Origin: Arthrobacter sp. TMP15
Lineage (GTDB): Bacteria; Actinomycetota; Actinomycetes; Actinomycetales; Micrococcaceae
Assembly: GCF_039529835.1 (NCBI RefSeq)
Contig: NZ_CP154262.1
Coordinates: forward strand, 1,240,001 to 1,304,000
DNA length: 64,000 nt
Reading direction: 5' to 3'
This document shows, piece by piece, positions 1 to 9,500 of this stretch. The notes beneath the pieces are model-generated. The model did not search any database. It saw only the letters and a program-made list of their open reading frames with translations, and was not told the DNA's origin. Each line of letters begins with the position of its first letter. Within the stretch, counting starts at the first letter, position 1. A program made the translations under genes and the position numbers.

Positions 1-164
1 TGATATCGGTCACCATCGTGGACGAGGCTATTCGCTCCGCCCGCGTTGTAGTTCCTGATTATCAGCTCTCCTTGGCCATTGGCAAGGAAGGTCAGAATGC
101 CCGGTTGGCTGCCAAGCTCACTGGATGGCGCATTGACATCGTTTCCGATACCGCGGCTGTTTAG
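1..164 (+). CDS. nusA: Transcription factor NusA, C-terminal end (partial)
   Basis: This is the carboxy-terminal end of the transcription elongation/termination factor NusA, cut by the window edge; codons are read from base 3 and about 53 remain. The visible protein contains [19 protein letters not shown], the glycine-loop region of the last KH RNA-binding domain, and stops shortly after it, so there are no long acidic carboxy-terminal repeats of the enterobacterial kind. The next genes are ylxR and infB, the standard nusA-ylxR-infB order, so the three are probably cotranscribed. Confidence 0.93.
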   Translation, partial: ISVTIVDEAIRSARVVVPDYQLSLAIGKEGQNARLAAKLTGWRIDIVSDTAAV

Positions 165-251
165 GTCACAGGTGTAGCAACGCGGTAGAATAGGAGAAGC
201 CGGGCCCGAAACTGCCCTGACATCGAAAATATACGTGAAGGCACAGTAGAA

Positions 252-602
252 TTGGCAAAGAAAGCAGTTGAAGCGCAAGCGGTAAAAGCGCGCGATGAGA
301 CTGTTGTTGCTTACAAAAATGTGCGGACATGTATTGGATGCAGGAAAGCTGGGGTACGGCATCAGCTTGTACGCATTGTCCGGTCAATGAATGATTCTGG
401 TGAAACAGAAGCGTTGGTTGACCTACGACGACGTATGCCTGGCAGGGGAGCATGGCTGCACCCCTGCGAGGAATGCTGGAAGCTGGCGATCAAACGACGC
501 GCCTTTGGCAGAGCCCTTCCGGGAGTTGCCAATGTCAGCGACGTTGCAGCGTTTGCACAAAACGATTTGCCACTTTTGGCAAGTCAAGTAATACGAACCT
601 AA
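252..602 (+). CDS. ylxR: YlxR family RNA-binding protein (DUF448)
   Basis: This small basic protein of 116 residues belongs to the YlxR family, nucleic-acid-binding proteins encoded between nusA and infB. The family signature is visible as RTCIGCRK near residue 26 and GRGAWLHPCEECWKLAIKRR near residues 65-85, with the cysteine pairs expected for the fold. The first codon is TTG; a GAAGG at 237-241 lies about ten bases before it, and the start gives a natural MAKKAVEAQ amino end. Members in other bacteria have been linked to RNase P or to transcription regulation; the exact role here cannot be told from sequence. Confidence 0.88.
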   Translation: MAKKAVEAQAVKARDETVVAYKNVRTCIGCRKAGVRHQLVRIVRSMNDSGETEALVDLRRRMPGRGAWLHPCEECWKLAIKRRAFGRALPGVANVSDVAAFAQNDLPLLASQVIRT

Positions 603-643
603 TTGTCCCTTTGTGAAAGCGGGTCAGAAAACCGATGGAAACC

Positions 644-671
644 CGATGAGTACCCAGCGATGAGTGCCCAA
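644..671 (+). repeat. Two copies of a 14-nt tandem repeat before infB
   Basis: CGATGAGTACCCAG (644-657) is followed directly by CGATGAGTGCCCAA (658-671), differing at two positions. It lies in the ylxR-infB spacer. It is one of many degenerate short tandem repeats in this window. Confidence 0.7.
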
Positions 672-777
672 AAATGAGCAATTTCATGTGCTCTCACGCC
701 GCCCATTCCGACATGGAATGGCGCAGTAAGAATTAAGCGGTTCGTACCTGTCCGGTGCGGGCCGAGACAGGAGAAAT

Positions 778-3700
778 GTGGCCAAGGCCCGCGTCCACGA
801 GCTTGCAAAAGAGCTCGGTATCACCTCAAAAGAAGCAGTTAGCAAACTGCAAGAGTTGGGCGAATTCGTTCGTTCAGCATCCTCAACCATTGAGGCGCCC
901 GTCGTGAAGAAGCTTCGCGACGCGTTCCCTCAAGCAGCAAAGGCTGCCGATCCCGCACCCGCCGCAGCTACGCCTGCCGCAGACGCGGTATCAGCACCCA
1001 AGGCGAGCACGCCCAAGGCTGCTGCAACCCCAGCTGCCGCAACCCCAAAGGCAGCCTCGCCGGCTGTCCCCGGCGCTGCTGTTCCCGGCCCCAAGCCTGC
1101 AGGAGCCAAGCCTGCAGGAGCTAAACCTGGTGCGAAGAGCACCACGGCAGCTGCCGAAACAACCTCCGTACCAGCCCCGGCAACACCGTCCGCACCAGCG
1201 CCAGCGGCGCCTTCACCGGCTCCGGCAACGCCAGCTGCTCCTGCCCCTGCTGCGGCAACACCCGCTGCCAAGGCTGGGACCCCCGGTGCGCCACGCCCCG
1301 GGAACAACCCTTTTGCTACGTCGCAGGGCATGCCTCGTTCAGGCAGTCGTCCGGACCGTGGCGAGAACCGCCCCGACAGTCGTAGCGAAAACCGCACCGA
1401 GAACCGCAGTGACAGCCGTGGCGAAGGCCGCAGCGAAAACCGCAGTGACAGCCGGGCTCCGCGCCCAGCCGGTGGAGGGGCGCCTCGCCCCGGAAACAAT
1501 CCTTTCGCTCCTTCGCAGGGTATGCCCCGTGCGGGAGCACCCCGCAGTGCTGAAGCTGGAACAGGTGGACCCCGTCCAGGCGGACCGCGTCCCAGCTCAG
1601 GCGCTGCCCGTCCGGGCGCACCTCGCCCGGCCGGCGCACCCGGTGCCGGTGGTCCTGGTGCTGGCGGTCCCCGTCCTGGCGCTCCCCGTCCCGGAGGTGC
1701 TGCGCGTCCCACGCCCGGTATGATGCCTAACCGTACCGAGCGCCCTGCTGCGCCCGGTCGCGGCAATGACCGTCCCGGTGCTCCGGGTCGCGGGCGTCCA
1801 GGAGCCCCCGGTGCAACTCCGGGTGGCGCACCAGGTGGAGCTCCCGCCGGCGGTGGCTTTGGCAAGGGTGGCCGCGGTCGCGGTGGAACCCAGGGTGCTT
1901 TCGGTAAGGGCGGCGCAGGCCGTGGCAAGCAGCGCAAGTCCAAGCGGGCCAAGCGCCAAGAGCTGGAGCAGATGAGCGCTCCTTCACTGGGTGGCGTGAG
2001 CGTTCCTCGCGGTGACGGCAAGTCGATTATCCGGTTGCGCCGCGGCGCTTCCATTTCCGATTTCGCCGACAAGATCGAGGCAAACCCCGCAGCACTGGTG
2101 ACTGTACTGTTCCACCTCGGTGAAATGGCTACTGCAACACAGTCACTGGATGAAGACACCTTCGCATTGTTGGGTACTGAGCTGGGCTACAAGGTCCAGG
2201 TTGTGTCCCCAGAGGATGAAGAGCGCGAACTGCTGAGCAGCTTCGACATCGACTTTGAAGCAGAGCTTGAAGCTGAAGGCGACGAAGACCTTGAAATGCG
2301 TCCCCCAGTTGTTACTGTCATGGGTCACGTTGATCATGGTAAGACTCGCCTGTTGGATGCGATCCGCAAGTCAGATGTTGTAGCTGATGAGCACGGTGGT
2401 ATTACCCAGCACATTGGTGCATACCAGATTGTCCACGAGCATGAAGGTACCGATCGCAAAATCACCTTCATTGACACTCCCGGTCACGAGGCGTTCACCG
2501 CCATGCGTGCCCGTGGTGCCAAGGTCACCGACATCGCCGTTTTGGTTGTTGCCGCTGATGATGGTGTCATGCCGCAGACCATTGAAGCGCTCAACCACGC
2601 CCAGGCCGCTAACGTGCCGATCGTTGTTGCAGTGAACAAGATCGATAAAGATGCAGCGAACCCGGAGAAGATCCGTGGCCAGCTGACCGAATATGGTTTG
2701 GTTCCTGAAGAGTACGGTGGAGACACCATGTTCGTAGATGTCTCAGCCCGTAACGGCGTGAACATCGAGGAACTGCTTGAAGCTGTGCTGTTGACAGCTG
2801 ATGCTGCTCTGGACATGCGTGCCAACCCGAACAAGGACGCCCGAGGCATCGCTATTGAAGCGAACTTGGACAAGGGCCGCGGTTCCGTGGCAACTGTGCT
2901 TGTGCAGTCAGGTACCTTGCACGTAGGTGACATCATTGTTGCCGGTACTGCTCACGGCCGTGTGCGTGCCATGTTTGATGAGAACGGTGACGTTATCTCT
3001 GAAGCTGGTCCTTCGCGTCCAGTTCAGGTATTGGGACTTTCAAACGTTCCTCGTGCAGGTGACACGTTCTTTGTGACAGGGGACGAGCGTACGGCTCGAC
3101 AGATCGCTGAAAAGCGTGAAGCCGCTGACCGCAACGCTGCGCTGGCTAAGCGCCGCAAGCGCATCAGCCTGGAAGACTTCGACCAGGCCGTTGCTGACGG
3201 CAAGGTTGACACCCTTAACCTCATCCTCAAGGGTGACGTTTCCGGTGCCGTTGAGGCCCTGGAAGATTCGTTGCTCAAGATCGATGTTGGCGAAGGCGTG
3301 GCGCTGCGCGTCATCCACCGCGGTGTGGGTGCCATCACGCAGAACGACGTCAACTTGGCAACAGTAGATAACGCGATCATCATCGGCTTCAACGTCAAGC
3401 CTGCTGAGCGTGTTGCAGAACTTGCGGACCGTGAAGGCGTTGACATGCGCTTCTACTCCGTCATCTATGGTGCCATCGATGACATTGAACTAGCTCTCAA
3501 GGGCATGCTCAAGCCGGAATACGAAGAAGCTGAATTGGGTACTGCGGAGATCCGCGAAGTATTCCGTTCCTCCAAGCATGGCAACATTGCTGGTTCCATC
3601 GTTCGTTCCGGCACCATCCGCCGTAACACGAAGGCTCGTGTACTGCGTGCCGGCAAGATCATTGGTGACAACCTCACGGTTGACTCACTGAAGCGCTTCA

Positions 3701-3822
3701 AGGATGACGCAACCGAAGTCCGTACGGACTTCGAGTGTGGAATTGGTTTGGGATCCTTCAACGATCTCCAGGCCGAGGACATCATCCAGACGTTCGAGAT
3801 GCGCGAAAAGCCGCGCGTCTAA
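778..3822 (+). CDS. infB: Translation initiation factor IF-2
   Basis: IF-2 is the GTPase that places initiator tRNA on the 30S subunit and promotes subunit joining. The GTP-binding motifs are clear: GHVDHGKT near residues 516-523, DTPGHE near 566 and NKID near 620, followed by the beta-barrel and fMet-tRNA-binding domains. The first 45 residues form the helical IF2_N module. Residues about 55-380 are an Ala/Pro/Gly/Arg-rich linker, as is usual in actinobacteria, so 1014 residues is a normal length for the group. Inside the linker [14 protein letters not shown] occurs twice (near 172 and 237), flanking an RSENR/SDSR repeat. The GTG start has AGGAG six bases upstream. A strong terminator follows. 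Confidence 0.98.
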   Translation: MAKARVHELAKELGITSKEAVSKLQELGEFVRSASSTIEAPVVKKLRDAFPQAAKAADPAPAAATPAADAVSAPKASTPKAAATPAAATPKAASPAVPGAAVPGPKPAGAKPAGAKPGAKSTTAAAETTSVPAPATPSAPAPAAPSPAPATPAAPAPAAATPAAKAGTPGAPRPGNNPFATSQGMPRSGSRPDRGENRPDSRSENRTENRSDSRGEGRSENRSDSRAPRPAGGGAPRPGNNPFAPSQGMPRAGAPRSAEAGTGGPRPGGPRPSSGAARPGAPRPAGAPGAGGPGAGGPRPGAPRPGGAARPTPGMMPNRTERPAAPGRGNDRPGAPGRGRPGAPGATPGGAPGGAPAGGGFGKGGRGRGGTQGAFGKGGAGRGKQRKSKRAKRQELEQMSAPSLGGVSVPRGDGKSIIRLRRGASISDFADKIEANPAALVTVLFHLGEMATATQSLDEDTFALLGTELGYKVQVVSPEDEERELLSSFDIDFEAELEAEGDEDLEMRPPVVTVMGHVDHGKTRLLDAIRKSDVVADEHGGITQHIGAYQIVHEHEGTDRKITFIDTPGHEAFTAMRARGAKVTDIAVLVVAADDGVMPQTIEALNHAQAANVPIVVAVNKIDKDAANPEKIRGQLTEYGLVPEEYGGDTMFVDVSARNGVNIEELLEAVLLTADAALDMRANPNKDARGIAIEANLDKGRGSVATVLVQSGTLHVGDIIVAGTAHGRVRAMFDENGDVISEAGPSRPVQVLGLSNVPRAGDTFFVTGDERTARQIAEKREAADRNAALAKRRKRISLEDFDQAVADGKVDTLNLILKGDVSGAVEALEDSLLKIDVGEGVALRVIHRGVGAITQNDVNLATVDNAIIIGFNVKPAERVAELADREGVDMRFYSVIYGAIDDIELALKGMLKPEYEEAELGTAEIREVFRSSKHGNIAGSIVRSGTIRRNTKARVLRAGKIIGDNLTVDSLKRFKDDATEVRTDFECGIGLGSFNDLQAEDIIQTFEMREKPRV

Positions 3823-3832
3823 CGTTGCATAG

Positions 3833-3872
3833 CCGGCTGGGCGTCCACACGGACGCCCAGCCGGTTTTGTTT
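3833..3872 (+). terminator. Rho-independent terminator after infB
   Basis: A perfect 14-bp stem (3833-3846 with 3851-3864), loop ACAC, followed by TTTTGTTTT. It closes the nusA-ylxR-infB unit before rbfA. Confidence 0.92.
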
Positions 3873-3927
3873 TCCCTAAGATGGTTTTAGAACCATAAGT
3901 AGTCCTCACATCATTAAGGAGTTCATC

Positions 3928-4365
3928 ATGGCTGATTCAGCCCGCGCGTCCAAACTGGCACAGCGCATCAAGGTTGTGGTGGCCGAAGGCCTTCGCTCAA
4001 GGGTGAAGGATCCGCGCGTTGAAGGCATCACAGTCACCGATGCCCGTGTCACGAACGACCTTCAGCACGCCACCATCTACTACACGGTCTTGGGTGACGA
4101 GACAGCAAGTGCCGACGCTAAGATCGGTTTGGAGCGGGCCAAGGGCGTGCTCCGCGCCGAAGTTGGTAAGAACATCACTGTTCGGTTGACGCCGACACTT
4201 GAGTTCATTGCCGATGTGATCCCGGAGAATGCTTCGAACTTGGAGGCTCTCCTGCGTGTGGCCAAGGAGCGCGACGCCGCGTTGGCGCAGCTTTCCGCCA
4301 ACGCCGAGTTTGCCGGCGAGGCTGACCCGTACAAGTCGGCCGAGGAAGACGCCGAAGAGGCGTAA
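3928..4365 (+). CDS. rbfA: Ribosome-binding factor A
   Basis: RbfA is a KH-like 30S subunit maturation factor that acts on the 5' end of 16S rRNA. The 145-residue protein has the family features: an amino-terminal RASKLAQRIKVVVAEGLR helix, then KDPRVEGITVTDARVTNDLQHATIYY, here given as its two halves KDPRVEGITVTD and ATIYYTVLG, and LTPTLEFIAD near residue 90. The tail is acidic and Ala/Glu-rich. AAGGAG at 3917-3922 precedes the ATG. A terminator before and one after suggest it is transcribed alone, although readthrough from infB is possible. Confidence 0.95.
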   Translation: MADSARASKLAQRIKVVVAEGLRSRVKDPRVEGITVTDARVTNDLQHATIYYTVLGDETASADAKIGLERAKGVLRAEVGKNITVRLTPTLEFIADVIPENASNLEALLRVAKERDAALAQLSANAEFAGEADPYKSAEEDAEEA

Positions 4366-4378
4366 GCCAGATACGACG

Positions 4379-4419
4379 GCGGGAGGTCACCTTTTGAAGA
4401 AAAGGTGACCTCCCGCTTT
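4379..4419 (+). terminator. Terminator after rbfA
   Basis: A perfect 17-bp stem (4379-4395 with 4400-4416), four-base loop GAAG and a short T run. The left arm ends in TTTT and the right arm starts with AAAA, so it may also work for the convergent lipoprotein gene at 4476-5138. Confidence 0.88.
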
Positions 4420-4475
4420 GCGTTCTGCAGACGAGAAATCAGAATCTGAAGAGGATTCACTGATGCACTGGCGGC

Positions 4476-5138
4476 TTAGCGCGGAAAGTCACCGGTGGCG
4501 GCAATGCTTGCCGCAGCATCCGGCGTGTAATACCTATCGTCCAACTGAATTGAGTAGATCCAGGTCAGGCTGCCTGTTGTATGGTTGGCGATTGCCTCGA
4601 CTGAAAACACAGTCCCTGTACTGTTGCCTAATCCGGGCACCCACGTTTCCTTTCCGGACCCGTCCTTGAAATCCGTGCCAATAGGTGCGAAGTCGTCAAG
4701 AAAACGGAAACCAAGCTCTTGGGCGGCACGAGCAATTTCAGGGTTTGCATCGCTGGCGTTAGGGAAGTTATAGAAGATGTCAACATGATCGAGGATTTCC
4801 GGGGGTACACCTGGTCGGACACGGATAGTGTCAGTGGTCATTTCCACGATGCCATTGGGGGTTTTGATGCTGAGCTGAATTTTCTTGTCCGGGTCGGTAG
4901 CTATGAGTGTTCCATCGGAACCAGCAGGGAAGCCGAGCGCAGACATGGACACCGGGCGTTCACTGACGTCAAGGCTGGCCTTTTGGGTCTTCTTCATGTC
5001 CTTGATGTCCTCGGGCGTGAACCGCGTATTGCCGTTAACCACTGTGGTGGGCTCCTTGCTGGAATTGGGGGAGGGGATCATGGAGCAGCCCGCTAGCAGA
5101 AGAACTGAAAGCGAAACTGCAATCAACGTTCGTTTCAT
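4476..5138 (-). CDS. Secreted lipoprotein next to WXG100-like protein
   Basis: This is a predicted lipoprotein of 220 residues. The amino end is a lipoprotein signal peptide with the lipobox LLAGC, so Cys18 is the expected lipidated residue. The rest is soluble, with no recognised domain; it contains FRFLDDFAPIGTDFKDGSG and ends in a region with aromatic residues. Its ATG overlaps the TGA of the upstream WXG100-like gene by four bases (ATGA), so the two are probably translationally coupled. I infer a surface role tied to that protein, for example as a partner or an immunity-type protein, but no family assignment can be made by eye. Confidence 0.8.
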   Translation of the reverse strand: MKRTLIAVSLSVLLLAGCSMIPSPNSSKEPTTVVNGNTRFTPEDIKDMKKTQKASLDVSERPVSMSALGFPAGSDGTLIATDPDKKIQLSIKTPNGIVEMTTDTIRVRPGVPPEILDHVDIFYNFPNASDANPEIARAAQELGFRFLDDFAPIGTDFKDGSGKETWVPGLGNSTGTVFSVEAIANHTTGSLTWIYSIQLDDRYYTPDAAASIAATGDFPR

Positions 5139-6622
5139 GGTGCACCCACAAGATTTCGTAGGGTCTTATCCACCATGCGGTATTCTTCAACACGTTCGGG
5201 CATAGGCTTCATCATTTCACCATAGGGGTCCGCTTGCGAATGTAACCAGTCCTCGTAGGCTCCCAGAGTGTCCTGGTCGATCAAGTTCCAGCGGTCCTCA
5301 CGCACGGAAATGTTGCCATGGTGAACATCGGCTCCCAGCGGGGGGATCCTGCCAAAATCAAGGTACGGATCAACCACAGGGAACTTCTGGTAATAGGATT
5401 CTGCACCCTCGATGCTGGGTTTGCCCAGTACTGTCATAGCTTCGGTAAATACAGTTCCAGAGGGCCGGTCTCGGATGGTGTCGTAGTCGTCTGCAATGAC
5501 GAAGTTCTGCTCCCGGTCGGCGATATTGTAGGACGCTTGGTGGAGGAGCTGCTGGTCAGTGGCCGATAGGTTGTGATAGTCCTGCGGATTCGAATACGCA
5601 GGTACTGAATCAATATTCAGCCATGCCTGTTCCATGTTCGGGGTGACCAAACCCGCCGCGCGCATACGCTCAATTTCTGCTATTGAACCATTTTGAAAGG
5701 CAAAGTGCTGCGACCCTATGTCAGTAAAAATCTGTTTCTGCATAGACAGGAAAGTGGTCTCGTAGAAAGCTAGATCGGATTCGCCCAAGCTCATCAGCGA
5801 TTTAAGTGCGGTGTATCTCACTGGATCCATACGACTCAAATAATCGGTGGCGTCTTGGCCAGCTGTCGCCATTGTATGAAGTACGGCCAAGTCCTCAAAT
5901 CCTGCAATGAATGTAGGCCCCACTTGATTAGCCATGCCAATCCATTCCATGCGCGGATCATTCTTATAAAGCTCGGCATAGAAGGCGTAGACCTTGTAGA
6001 TATCCTCGCGATTGTGGCTGACACCCTGAGCCGGGTCCCAATGGTTGGGGTCAATTCCGGCGTCCCGCATGGCGGACTCCGCCCAGTACTGCTGTAGGAA
6101 TGCGCCATACCCGTTAGACAGCTTATTGGGACCTAGTTTATCAAGGCCACCGGAGTCAGCGAGTGTGTCAAGAATGGACTTAGCCGCATCTGCGTTAACC
6201 TGGCTCTCGCGAACCCATGTCCTAAATTCTTCGGATTGGAGATACGCATCTACCTCATCCGGGGTCATGCCGGAAAGTTTGTCGTTCAAAAAGTTCTTGG
6301 ATTCCTGGTCAGCGTTTACCTCCGTAGGTACATTGGCCCAGTCCATGCCGGTGGCCGCACTTGCCTTGTCCTGTTCATCGGCGTTCAAGCGCAGAATTTT
6401 GGCCACCAAGTCAAGCTCGGCCGCAACGCTCCTGATACTGCGCAAGTGGGAGCCGCTCCAGTCTTTGCGGAAGCGGTCGCTGTCTGCTCCGTGCCAACCG
6501 ATGGCACCCAAGGCGCCGTTTAGGGAAAGCCCAATGCTGTTCAGCCGCTTCGAAGCACCAACAAGTTCTTTGGCAAAGTCGCGCAGTTGTGCAACGTCTG
6601 CTCCCTGAAAAGTTCCGGGCAC
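5135..6622 (-). CDS. WXG100-like (ESX/type VII-type) protein, 495 aa
   Basis: The amino-terminal 90 residues look like a WXG100/ESAT-6 helical hairpin: two amphipathic helices joined by GAIGWHGADSDRF, in which W43-H-G45 is the W-x-G turn. The remaining about 400 residues are mostly helical, without signal peptide or membrane segment, which suggests a long type VII secretion substrate or a polymorphic-toxin-like carrier. I chose the GTG at 6622 because AGGAGG (6627-6632) stands four bases upstream; a TTG 15 codons earlier is open but has no ribosome site. The gene sits between two lipoprotein genes on the same strand and overlaps the downstream one. No secretion machinery is in the window. Confidence 0.75.
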   Translation of the reverse strand: MPGTFQGADVAQLRDFAKELVGASKRLNSIGLSLNGALGAIGWHGADSDRFRKDWSGSHLRSIRSVAAELDLVAKILRLNADEQDKASAATGMDWANVPTEVNADQESKNFLNDKLSGMTPDEVDAYLQSEEFRTWVRESQVNADAAKSILDTLADSGGLDKLGPNKLSNGYGAFLQQYWAESAMRDAGIDPNHWDPAQGVSHNREDIYKVYAFYAELYKNDPRMEWIGMANQVGPTFIAGFEDLAVLHTMATAGQDATDYLSRMDPVRYTALKSLMSLGESDLAFYETTFLSMQKQIFTDIGSQHFAFQNGSIAEIERMRAAGLVTPNMEQAWLNIDSVPAYSNPQDYHNLSATDQQLLHQASYNIADREQNFVIADDYDTIRDRPSGTVFTEAMTVLGKPSIEGAESYYQKFPVVDPYLDFGRIPPLGADVHHGNISVREDRWNLIDQDTLGAYEDWLHSQADPYGEMMKPMPERVEEYRMVDKTLRNLVGAP

Positions 6623-6625
6623 TAT

Positions 6626-6632
6626 TCCTCCT
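6626..6632 (-). promoter_or_regulatory. Ribosome-binding site deciding the WXG-protein start
   Basis: AGGAGG on the minus strand, four bases before GTG at 6622. It is one of the strongest ribosome sites in the window and decides against the upstream TTG. Confidence 0.8.
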
Positions 6633-6757
6633 GTGTGAGTTGGAACTAACCGTACAGAGGGTGTCAAGGCCAGAATCCCTTTGACACCCCCTCTTTGCCG
6701 ACAACTGGTTCGACAACTAGTTAGGACGAACAGCTATGCTCCGGCTGGGGAGGTGAA

Positions 6758-7534
6758 CTATTTGCTCCACACGATGGGATTGTCACGGTATTTGTTGTCT
6801 TTGTAGTTCTCGTAGCTGAAGTTCGAATCATCGTAGCTTGCCGTGGTGATCTCATCACCCGTGGGAGCTAAGAAAACGCCGCACATTGACTTGTGCGAGC
6901 CCACTACATAACTGAAAGTGTCGCCATCGCCCTGCGTTTCAAAGCTCGTCGTCTCACAGTCGGCCATCTTTCCGAACACTATGAGTTTCTGGGCGTCGGA
7001 ACCGTCCTTCAGCTGGGCGGTGATACGGGGATCGCTCAGGCCTGCAGCCGGCTTTGACAGTGATGTCAGCACCACGTCCGCGTGAACGTAATAGGGGGTC
7101 TGTCCGGCAAACTTGGCTGCGTCCTTGAAATCAGCCAGATCTGCTTCACTACCTGCCACGATTTTGGTGACCTTGGTCTCGTAGGTAGCTACCCGATAAT
7201 CTTCTGAATCCTTCTTGCCACTGTTTCCGTGGGTGTAGGCAACCTCACCAAACTTCAAGGTGGCGCCCGGAGCTGTTAGTTCATTTTTGCCTGCCGGAGC
7301 ATCGTCAGAGGGTGCCTTAGCCGACTCCTTGCTTGCGCTTTTTCTGGCGGTGGGGCTTGCATCATCGCTGCCACGGTCCGCCGCCGGTGACTGTTCCTGC
7401 GACGCTGCAGTGTTCTCGGCAGGCTTGGCCGAACCGCCGCCTGGGAAGCAGCCGGTGAGGGCCAATGCCAGCACGGCGCCGGCGCTCAGCGCAGCGATGG
7501 AGCGATGATAACTAATACGTGGTTGGTTGTTCAT
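6758..7534 (-). CDS. Secreted lipoprotein upstream of WXG-like gene
   Basis: A predicted lipoprotein of 258 residues. A hydrophobic segment ending in the lipobox ALTGC puts the lipidated cysteine at residue 29. Residues 30-85 form a Ser/Ala/Pro/Lys-rich spacer typical of surface-exposed lipoproteins. The folded part has a charged, DUF4352-like look (LKFGEVAYTH, later VDADVVLT-type strands, and a disulfide-capable Cys pair near the end), but I cannot name the family with certainty. It is followed on the same strand by the WXG-like gene after 135 bases and could share its promoter. Confidence 0.78.
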   Translation of the reverse strand: MNNQPRISYHRSIAALSAGAVLALALTGCFPGGGSAKPAENTAASQEQSPAADRGSDDASPTARKSASKESAKAPSDDAPAGKNELTAPGATLKFGEVAYTHGNSGKKDSEDYRVATYETKVTKIVAGSEADLADFKDAAKFAGQTPYYVHADVVLTSLSKPAAGLSDPRITAQLKDGSDAQKLIVFGKMADCETTSFETQGDGDTFSYVVGSHKSMCGVFLAPTGDEITTASYDDSNFSYENYKDNKYRDNPIVWSK

Positions 7535-7641
7535 GGTTCTCCGTAGTAAATGTAGCGAGTAGTTAATCCTTTCCTTAGCGTAACTCTCCGGCGCGCAGGC
7601 CGCGATGGGGACAACTCACCATCAGAGCCGCTGGCTGAGGA

Positions 7642-7654
7642 TATACTTCAAAGC
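7642..7654 (+). promoter_or_regulatory. -10 element abutting truB start (leaderless candidate)
   Basis: TATACT at 7642-7647 lies seven bases before the GTG of truB, and no Shine-Dalgarno sequence is present. Transcription would begin at or near the start codon. Confidence 0.55.
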
Positions 7655-8668
7655 GTGCTTTCTGGACTGGTAATTGTAGACAAACCGCAAGGATGGACTA
7701 GCCACGATGTGGTTGCCCGGATGCGAAGGCTGGCAGGGACCCGAAAAGTTGGGCATGCCGGCACTCTTGACCCCATGGCGACAGGAGTTCTTGTGGTGGG
7801 CATCAACAAGGCCACGCGCCTGTTGACGTACATCGTGGGGACTTCCAAGACCTATGAGGGGACTATTCGACTTGGAGCCACTACGCTCACCGACGATGCC
7901 GAGGGGGCGCTTACGAGCTCCACGGACACCGCCGGTGTTACGGATGATGCCGTTGAGGCTGGCATTGCGGCGTTGCGGGGTCCCATTTCTCAGGTCCCCA
8001 GCAGTGTCAGCGCCATCAAAGTCAACGGTGAGCGTGCCTATGCGCGGGTCCGGTCCGGGGAGGACGTGGTACTTGCCGCGCGACCCGTAACTATCCACGC
8101 TTTTGAGGTACACGCCATTCGTCGCGGAACACTGGAACGTGGCCCCTTGGTGAATGAAACTAGTGAGGCCGCTGGCCAGGCCTCTATAGCCGAGCTGGAT
8201 CCCCAGATAGACTGCGCAATTGCTTACATTGACATTGACGTCACAGTGCGTTGTTCCTCAGGAACTTATATCCGCGCGTTAGCCCGCGATCTGGGTGCCG
8301 GTCTCGGTGTTGGCGGCCACCTCACAGTCCTGCGCCGCAGCGCAGTGGGACCCTACAACCTTGACGGCGCCCGCACCCTTGAAGAATTGGCGGATAACCT
8401 TCAAATTGTGGATATCGCCGATGCGGCTCGCGCCTTGATGCCCGTGCGTGAACTCAGCGCAGCTGAAGCCAATGAGCTCTCCTTCGGCCGCCGTATCCCT
8501 GCCAGCGCTGAAGGCCTGCACACAGTTTCCGAGCCAGCAGCGGCATTCGCCCCCGATGGCACGCTCGTGGCATTGTTGGCCGATGCAGGAAAATCAGCCA
8601 AGCCGGTTCTTGTCTTCCCGCCTGATCCCACACCAACAACTGCCAAGCCGGAAACGAGCGCCACATGA
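7655..8668 (+). CDS. truB: tRNA pseudouridine(55) synthase
   Basis: TruB converts uridine 55 of the T-loop of tRNAs to pseudouridine. The amino end has GLVIVDKPQGWTSHDVV and then the catalytic motif GHAGTLDPMATG, in which Asp39 is the expected nucleophile. CSSGTYIRALARDLG near residue 205 is the second conserved TruB motif. At 337 residues it is longer than most because of an insertion near residues 155-180 and an Ala/Pro-rich tail. The start is GTG with a -10 box just upstream. The stop overlaps the next gene's ATG by four bases, starting a coupled four-gene run to 10744. Confidence 0.96.
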   Translation: MLSGLVIVDKPQGWTSHDVVARMRRLAGTRKVGHAGTLDPMATGVLVVGINKATRLLTYIVGTSKTYEGTIRLGATTLTDDAEGALTSSTDTAGVTDDAVEAGIAALRGPISQVPSSVSAIKVNGERAYARVRSGEDVVLAARPVTIHAFEVHAIRRGTLERGPLVNETSEAAGQASIAELDPQIDCAIAYIDIDVTVRCSSGTYIRALARDLGAGLGVGGHLTVLRRSAVGPYNLDGARTLEELADNLQIVDIADAARALMPVRELSAAEANELSFGRRIPASAEGLHTVSEPAAAFAPDGTLVALLADAGKSAKPVLVFPPDPTPTTAKPETSAT

Positions 8669-9078
8669 TTGTTGATGCCTGGCTCATTATTGGTGGCATT
8701 CTCGGATTAGCCTCAACTATGGTGTGCTTCGTTGCAGCCGTGCTGAAGAAGAAACCCAACGACATCACCTTGCTGGCCCTGATCGCCGTCGAACTTTTCA
8801 TTGTGGCTTACACCATTGGTTCAATTGTCAGGCTGGCCAACGGTGAAACAATGGCTGGTGAGGCATGGGAATTTTGGGGCTATATGTTCACGGCCGCCAT
8901 GCTTCCCGTAGCTGGTTTCTACTGGGCCATGATGGAACGAACCTTTTGGTCAAATTATGTGATGGGAGCGGTGGGTGTCACCGTGGTAGTCATGGCGGCT
9001 CGGATGGCGCAGATTTGGTATGGTCCCGCCGCAGCCGTTCAGGCATCGCACGCACTGCAACTAGGAATTGGATTATGA
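8665..9078 (+). CDS. Small four-helix membrane protein
   Basis: This 137-residue protein is an integral membrane protein with about four hydrophobic segments (near residues 3-26, 37-58, 72-90 and 100-118). No catalytic motif or named family is recognised. It overlaps truB upstream and another membrane protein gene downstream, each by ATGA, so it is probably translated with them. The pair may form a small complex, but this is inference from the overlaps only. Confidence 0.75.
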   Translation: MIVDAWLIIGGILGLASTMVCFVAAVLKKKPNDITLLALIAVELFIVAYTIGSIVRLANGETMAGEAWEFWGYMFTAAMLPVAGFYWAMMERTFWSNYVMGAVGVTVVVMAARMAQIWYGPAAAVQASHALQLGIGL

Positions 9079-9500
9079 AGACTTCAGACACCGCCACGCA
9101 AGAGGTTCCGAGCGGACGAACTACCGGGGCAGGCCGTCTGCTGATCACGGTTTACGCAGTGTTTGCCATCTCGGCAACCGCCCGTGCTGGCTACCAGATC
9201 GCCACCCACTTTGCCGACGCCCCCGTAGCGTACCTCTTATCCGCCTTCGCGGCTGTGGTCTACATAGTGGCGACAGTAGCCCTGGCGAAACCGGGTGCGA
9301 AATGGGCCCTGACGGCCACGATCGCCATCTGCGTGGAGCTGCTGGGCGTACTTGTTATTGGTGCGCTGAGCGTGTTCGATCCGGCCGCTTTCCCGCACTC
9401 AACCGTGTGGAGCATGTTTGGAAAAGGGTACGGGTACATACCGCTGCTACTGCCCATTATTGGGCTGATCTGGCTCTACCGTCACAGGGAAGTGAAGTGA
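9075..9500 (+). CDS. Small membrane protein, hypothetical
   Basis: This 141-residue integral membrane protein has a short polar amino end (MKTSDTATQEVPSG) and about four hydrophobic segments starting near residue 22, then a short basic tail RHREVK. I chose the ATG at 9075 because it overlaps the upstream stop (ATGA); the longer open frame upstream runs antiparallel in phase to the previous gene and has no ribosome site. Its stop overlaps the GTG of the acetyltransferase gene by four bases (GTGA). Function unknown. Confidence 0.75.
   Translation: MKTSDTATQEVPSGRTTGAGRLLITVYAVFAISATARAGYQIATHFADAPVAYLLSAFAAVVYIVATVALAKPGAKWALTATIAICVELLGVLVIGALSVFDPAAFPHSTVWSMFGKGYGYIPLLLPIIGLIWLYRHREVK

Noticed and set aside
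1130-1723. Plus-strand frame overlapping infB
   Set aside because: It is a shifted reading of the IF-2 linker, Arg/Pro-rich, without a ribosome site.
930-2159. Large minus-strand open frame of 409 codons
   Set aside because: It is antisense to the Pro/Ala/Gly-rich linker of IF-2. Low-complexity GC-rich codons give open antisense frames; no start signal or domain is present.
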